From NCBI RefSeq assembly GCF_947623445.1, contig NC_135240.1, forward strand, positions 23,870,001-23,934,000: a stretch of DNA of 64,000 bases, read 5' to 3'. The position numbers and the translations under genes were made by a program. The notes beneath the pieces were generated by a model. The model made no database searches. It saw nothing but the letters and a program-made list of their open reading frames with translations, and was not told where the DNA came from. Shown here piece after piece: positions 61,301 to 64,000 of this stretch (position 1 is its first letter; each line of letters begins with the position of its first letter). The stretch is from Clavelina lepadiformis (taxonomy: Eukaryota > Chordata > Ascidiacea > Aplousobranchia > Clavelinidae).

Positions 61301-63503
61301 AATGTCAACGAGGCCAGAATGTGAGTACAGCGTCAAAAACCGTGACTAACAAACTTAGAAAGTACAATATTTATGACTTGCAGTGAAGTGTATAAGTATG
61401 ACCTAAAAATGTATAAGTATGACCTGAAGTGACCTAGCGTTACGGTACAAACCTATTTTTAACTCTATAGCAATAAACTTTTATTCATAGCCTATACAAA
61501 TTGGTGAAATAGTGCCTTGAATTTCACAGATCTGCAATCTTTGGTGGTGTTTTGAACTTGTTGGTAACTGCACTGTGCATGATGAACGGGCTGGTCATGT
61601 ACGCATATTTCAAGGGATGTGACCCGATTTTCAATGGGGAACTGAAAAAGCCGGATCAGTTGGCTCCCTATCTTGTGCTGAAGATATTTCGAGAATACCC
61701 CGGTATGACAGGACTGTTTGTGTCCGCCGTTTACAGCGGGACTTTGAGGTGGGTTCAGACGAATTTAATTTATCTTTTGAAACAACTTATGATACATGGA
61801 CGCAAAAATCAGATTTTAAATAAAGGAATTAAAATTAGTATACGAGTAGGCTATATAGACATACAGTTGCATGCCTACAAATTTACACAATGCCAGAATC
61901 TTCTCCCATTAATAATCTTAGCACATTTTCATCCGGAGTAAATGCATTGGCCAATATGCTGCTCGAGGATTTCATATTACCGATGAAGCCAAGTCTAAAG
62001 GCGACCATGAAACTTCATCTTAGCAAAATTCTTGGTAAATCTATCGAAACAAAATAAATACCAGCAAAAATTATTTAGCGAGGACGTAGCATTGTCACTG
62101 GTGCTTAGTATCTGATATAAGTTATTGTAATAGTCATAGTACATAGGTTTGCTAACTGTTCTAAATAAATCAAATTTCAAACTTTCCAATACAAAAAATT
62201 TGGCAGGAATTCTTTTGGGAGCACTAGTGACCGGTATTGCTTATTTGGCATCAAGTTTAGGAGCCACCGTGCTTAAAATATCACTGACAACTTTTGGGAT
62301 GTTTGCTGGCCCTGTTCTAGGTCTCTACACCATGGGAGTCTTTCTTCCTTGGACCAATTCAAAGGTTCGATTTAGCTAACTATCGTCTTAGCTATACGTG
62401 GCCTATTATTATTGTCCATCAGTCAGCATTACATGGGTATACTTTTCGGCTGTCTGATGACATAATTATTCCACTACTTGTGTCATTTCTTGTTGTGATC
62501 AATGGCGTACGCATGGGAAGAGTCTTGGGCGGTAAATCCTACCGATATTTTGATACATTACACTGAGAAGTACCTTAGAATCTAATGTATTAAGTGACTT
62601 ATCTTAAAACGTTTCTGCGCACCCCAGCAATGATTAGTGATCACAATAATGCAACACGTATGCATGAGATAACGCGATCGTAAAAAATTGCGGAACCATT
62701 ATAGAGCTGTACTAAGCCACCGGAATTCAAAAACAACATCTAGCTTACTTTCTGCAGGGAGCTCTATCTGGTGTTCTGGCTGGTTCTCTGTTTGCAACTT
62801 GGGTTGCTGTTGGCGGGATTCTTCACCCTCCTTCCCCAGAGAAAACAAGATTGTTGCCTCTTTCGACTGAAGATTGCCTCACTAGCATTTCGCTGAACAT
62901 TACAGATACACCTACAACATCTACTAACGTCATAGCGATGACTACGACCGCATTGATTGTAACTCCCGAAAGGTATGAACAACGCTACCTTATATTAACA
63001 AACTAGGCCTATTGCAAAGCGGCTGCATGCGTCATCAACTGAACTCCACATGTACGCAGGCCGCTTCTTGATGAGACTTTGTATTCCTTATCTTACCAGC
63101 TGGTTGGGGTGGTCGGTTTTGTTATCACAATTCTCGTTGGAGTTACCTTTTCTTTTGTAACTGGTAAGGTTTAGTAGGCAATGCTGCGCCAGTGAACGTA
63201 CATGCGCCATAGAGTACACATTACATTCGTGAAATGGGTGCGTTCTTTTTTGGGGACTTACCCTGACTTGGTTTAGGTCACAACGATCCGAGCAAACTCG
63301 ATCCAAGGTTATTTATGCCAATCGTTGATCACCATATCTTGCCGGAAAAAGTTCGAAATTTTTTTCGTTTTGGTGTTCCACTTACTTGCAAATCAATAAA
63401 AATCGTTGAAAAAGAGGAATTAGTACCAGGAAACACAAATGATGACACTAAAGAAGTGGAAAAGAAACCTTTCCAAACAAGTAGTAATTGTCAAATTGCG
63501 TAA
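58380..63503 (+). CDS. SLC5-family sodium-coupled symporter (SMCT/SMVT-like)
   Basis: A plasma-membrane Na+/solute symporter of the clade with SLC5A6 (vitamins), SLC5A8 and SLC5A12 (monocarboxylates). Fourteen exons: 58380-58431, 59122-59229, 59308-59327, 59518-59709, 59957-60022, 60231-60350, 60602-60756, 61180-61320, 61530-61748, 61922-62034, 62207-62364, 62758-62972, 63060-63163, 63277-63503; 629 residues with all phases agreeing (human SLC5A8 610, SLC5A6 635). Landmarks: ENYYFGNRKLSP, AAPTEIYMFG, YLELRFDK, VIYMGCTMYLPALAL, GGMKAVVWADTIQ, FNLDPTLR, LMYAYFKGCDP-like VMYAYFKGCDP, TFSSGVNALA, GPVLGLYTMGVFLPW and HPPSPEKTRLLPLSTEDC. Thirteen membrane spans are expected. Exon 3 is a 20-base microexon (LITLSAN) needed to keep phase and supply part of the second membrane segment. 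The substrate cannot be told from sequence. Confidence 0.92.
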
Positions 63504-64000
63504 ACTCATGTCCCGTTTCAAGGATAAGTAACTTGTGCAGTTGTAACTTTTGCAGAAAATATTCAAACTTATCAGTGTACATGTATTTATGTTAACTTGG
63601 ATGACAGTAAGGATGTATGTTTTTTCTCTGCATTCATGTTAAATTTTCTTCCCTTCTATAAGCTCTGTGGTATCTTCTCTTTGCATTATCATCGTTAATT
63701 GAATATCGTGCAAATATTTACTTGGCTCTTCTCCGATCATTGGCTTCCTACACAAATTAACAAATTGATTTTCACGTAAAACCTAATAAAAGTATTTAAA
63801 TTTATTTGAAAAGCAAAATGCTTTTTATTTAATATTGCGCGACACGGCGACCTGGAACTTAAAAAAATGTAGTCGATCTTATTTTTGTTTGATTACAAAG
63901 AAATCATTTTTGCAATGACTTTTTTGTTTCTTCGTTGTTTTTACTTGATATACAGGAACCCAAAACTAATGATAGATAGCAAACATAAAGCTGGAACAAC
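63504..64000. other. 3' UTR of the symporter gene and window end
   Basis: AATAAA at 63785-63790, 282 bases after the stop, is the likely poly(A) signal. The remaining bases to the window end are AT-rich and show nothing else. Confidence 0.6.

Noticed and set aside
1-64000. Retrovirus-like, LTR or Polinton elements, CRISPR arrays, rRNA
   Set aside because: No reverse transcriptase, integrase, capsid or envelope-like frames, no long terminal repeats, no regularly spaced repeats and no rRNA-like blocks were recognised by eye.

Overview
This is a eukaryotic window of AT-rich, intron-dense DNA. The proteins are animal and chordate-like: LARP1, the mitochondrial carrier homologue MTCH2, RABL2, an SLC5 sodium symporter, kynurenine/aminoadipate aminotransferase, a ZP-domain receptor and C-type-lectin-like proteins. 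Compact genes (about 1 to 10 kb), short introns and close convergent neighbours suggest an invertebrate chordate, most likely an ascidian tunicate. That is inference from gene content and architecture. No species marker was seen.

Layout, left to right. (1) 377-3113, plus: AADAT/KAT II aminotransferase, lacking only its first exon. (2) 3492-6798, minus: LRR-Ig single-pass membrane protein, convergent with AADAT. (3) 6799-15276: gene-poor, with a hAT MITE, a 36-codon two-exon candidate microgene at 8845-9033, an NRF1-type motif and a few weak exon-like stretches. (4) 15727-26251, plus: a full 22-exon LARP1. (5) 29034-34660, plus: two tandem ZP-domain genes. The first is a complete EGF-EGF-ZP-EGF-TM protein. 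The second keeps only the ZP-N half and ends in a very basic, aromatic tail. (6) 35203-38578: two small secreted C-type-lectin-like genes placed head to head around a 1.4 kb intergenic region with a TATA box facing each gene. (7) 38841-42509: transposon-rich, with a TTAA-flanked piggyBac-like MITE, a hAT MITE and local repeats. (8) 42510-47205, plus: MTCH2, carrying two hAT MITEs in one intron. (9) 47709-48711, minus: a C-type-lectin membrane receptor with a ten-tyrosine cytoplasmic tail, sharing a palindromic poly(A) element with MTCH2. (10) 49691-52264, minus: RABL2. (11) 52265-58379: no recognisable gene. (12) 58380-63503, plus: a complete SLC5 (SMCT/SMVT-like) symporter.

The housekeeping genes do not form a pathway. 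Three neighbouring loci (ZP pair, lectin pair, lectin receptor) encode extracellular recognition or matrix proteins that look lineage-specific and recently duplicated, and these are the accessory part of the window. Splice models were made by hand from protein similarity, reading phase and splice-site signals. All seven multi-exon models with known relatives keep phase, except for one extra T in the ZP receptor. Two introns have GC-AG ends and two microexons (20 and 24 nt) are inferred. Six hAT-type MITEs were found, four with perfect or near-perfect 8-bp target duplications. No virus-derived element, CRISPR array, rRNA or convincing tRNA gene was recognised.
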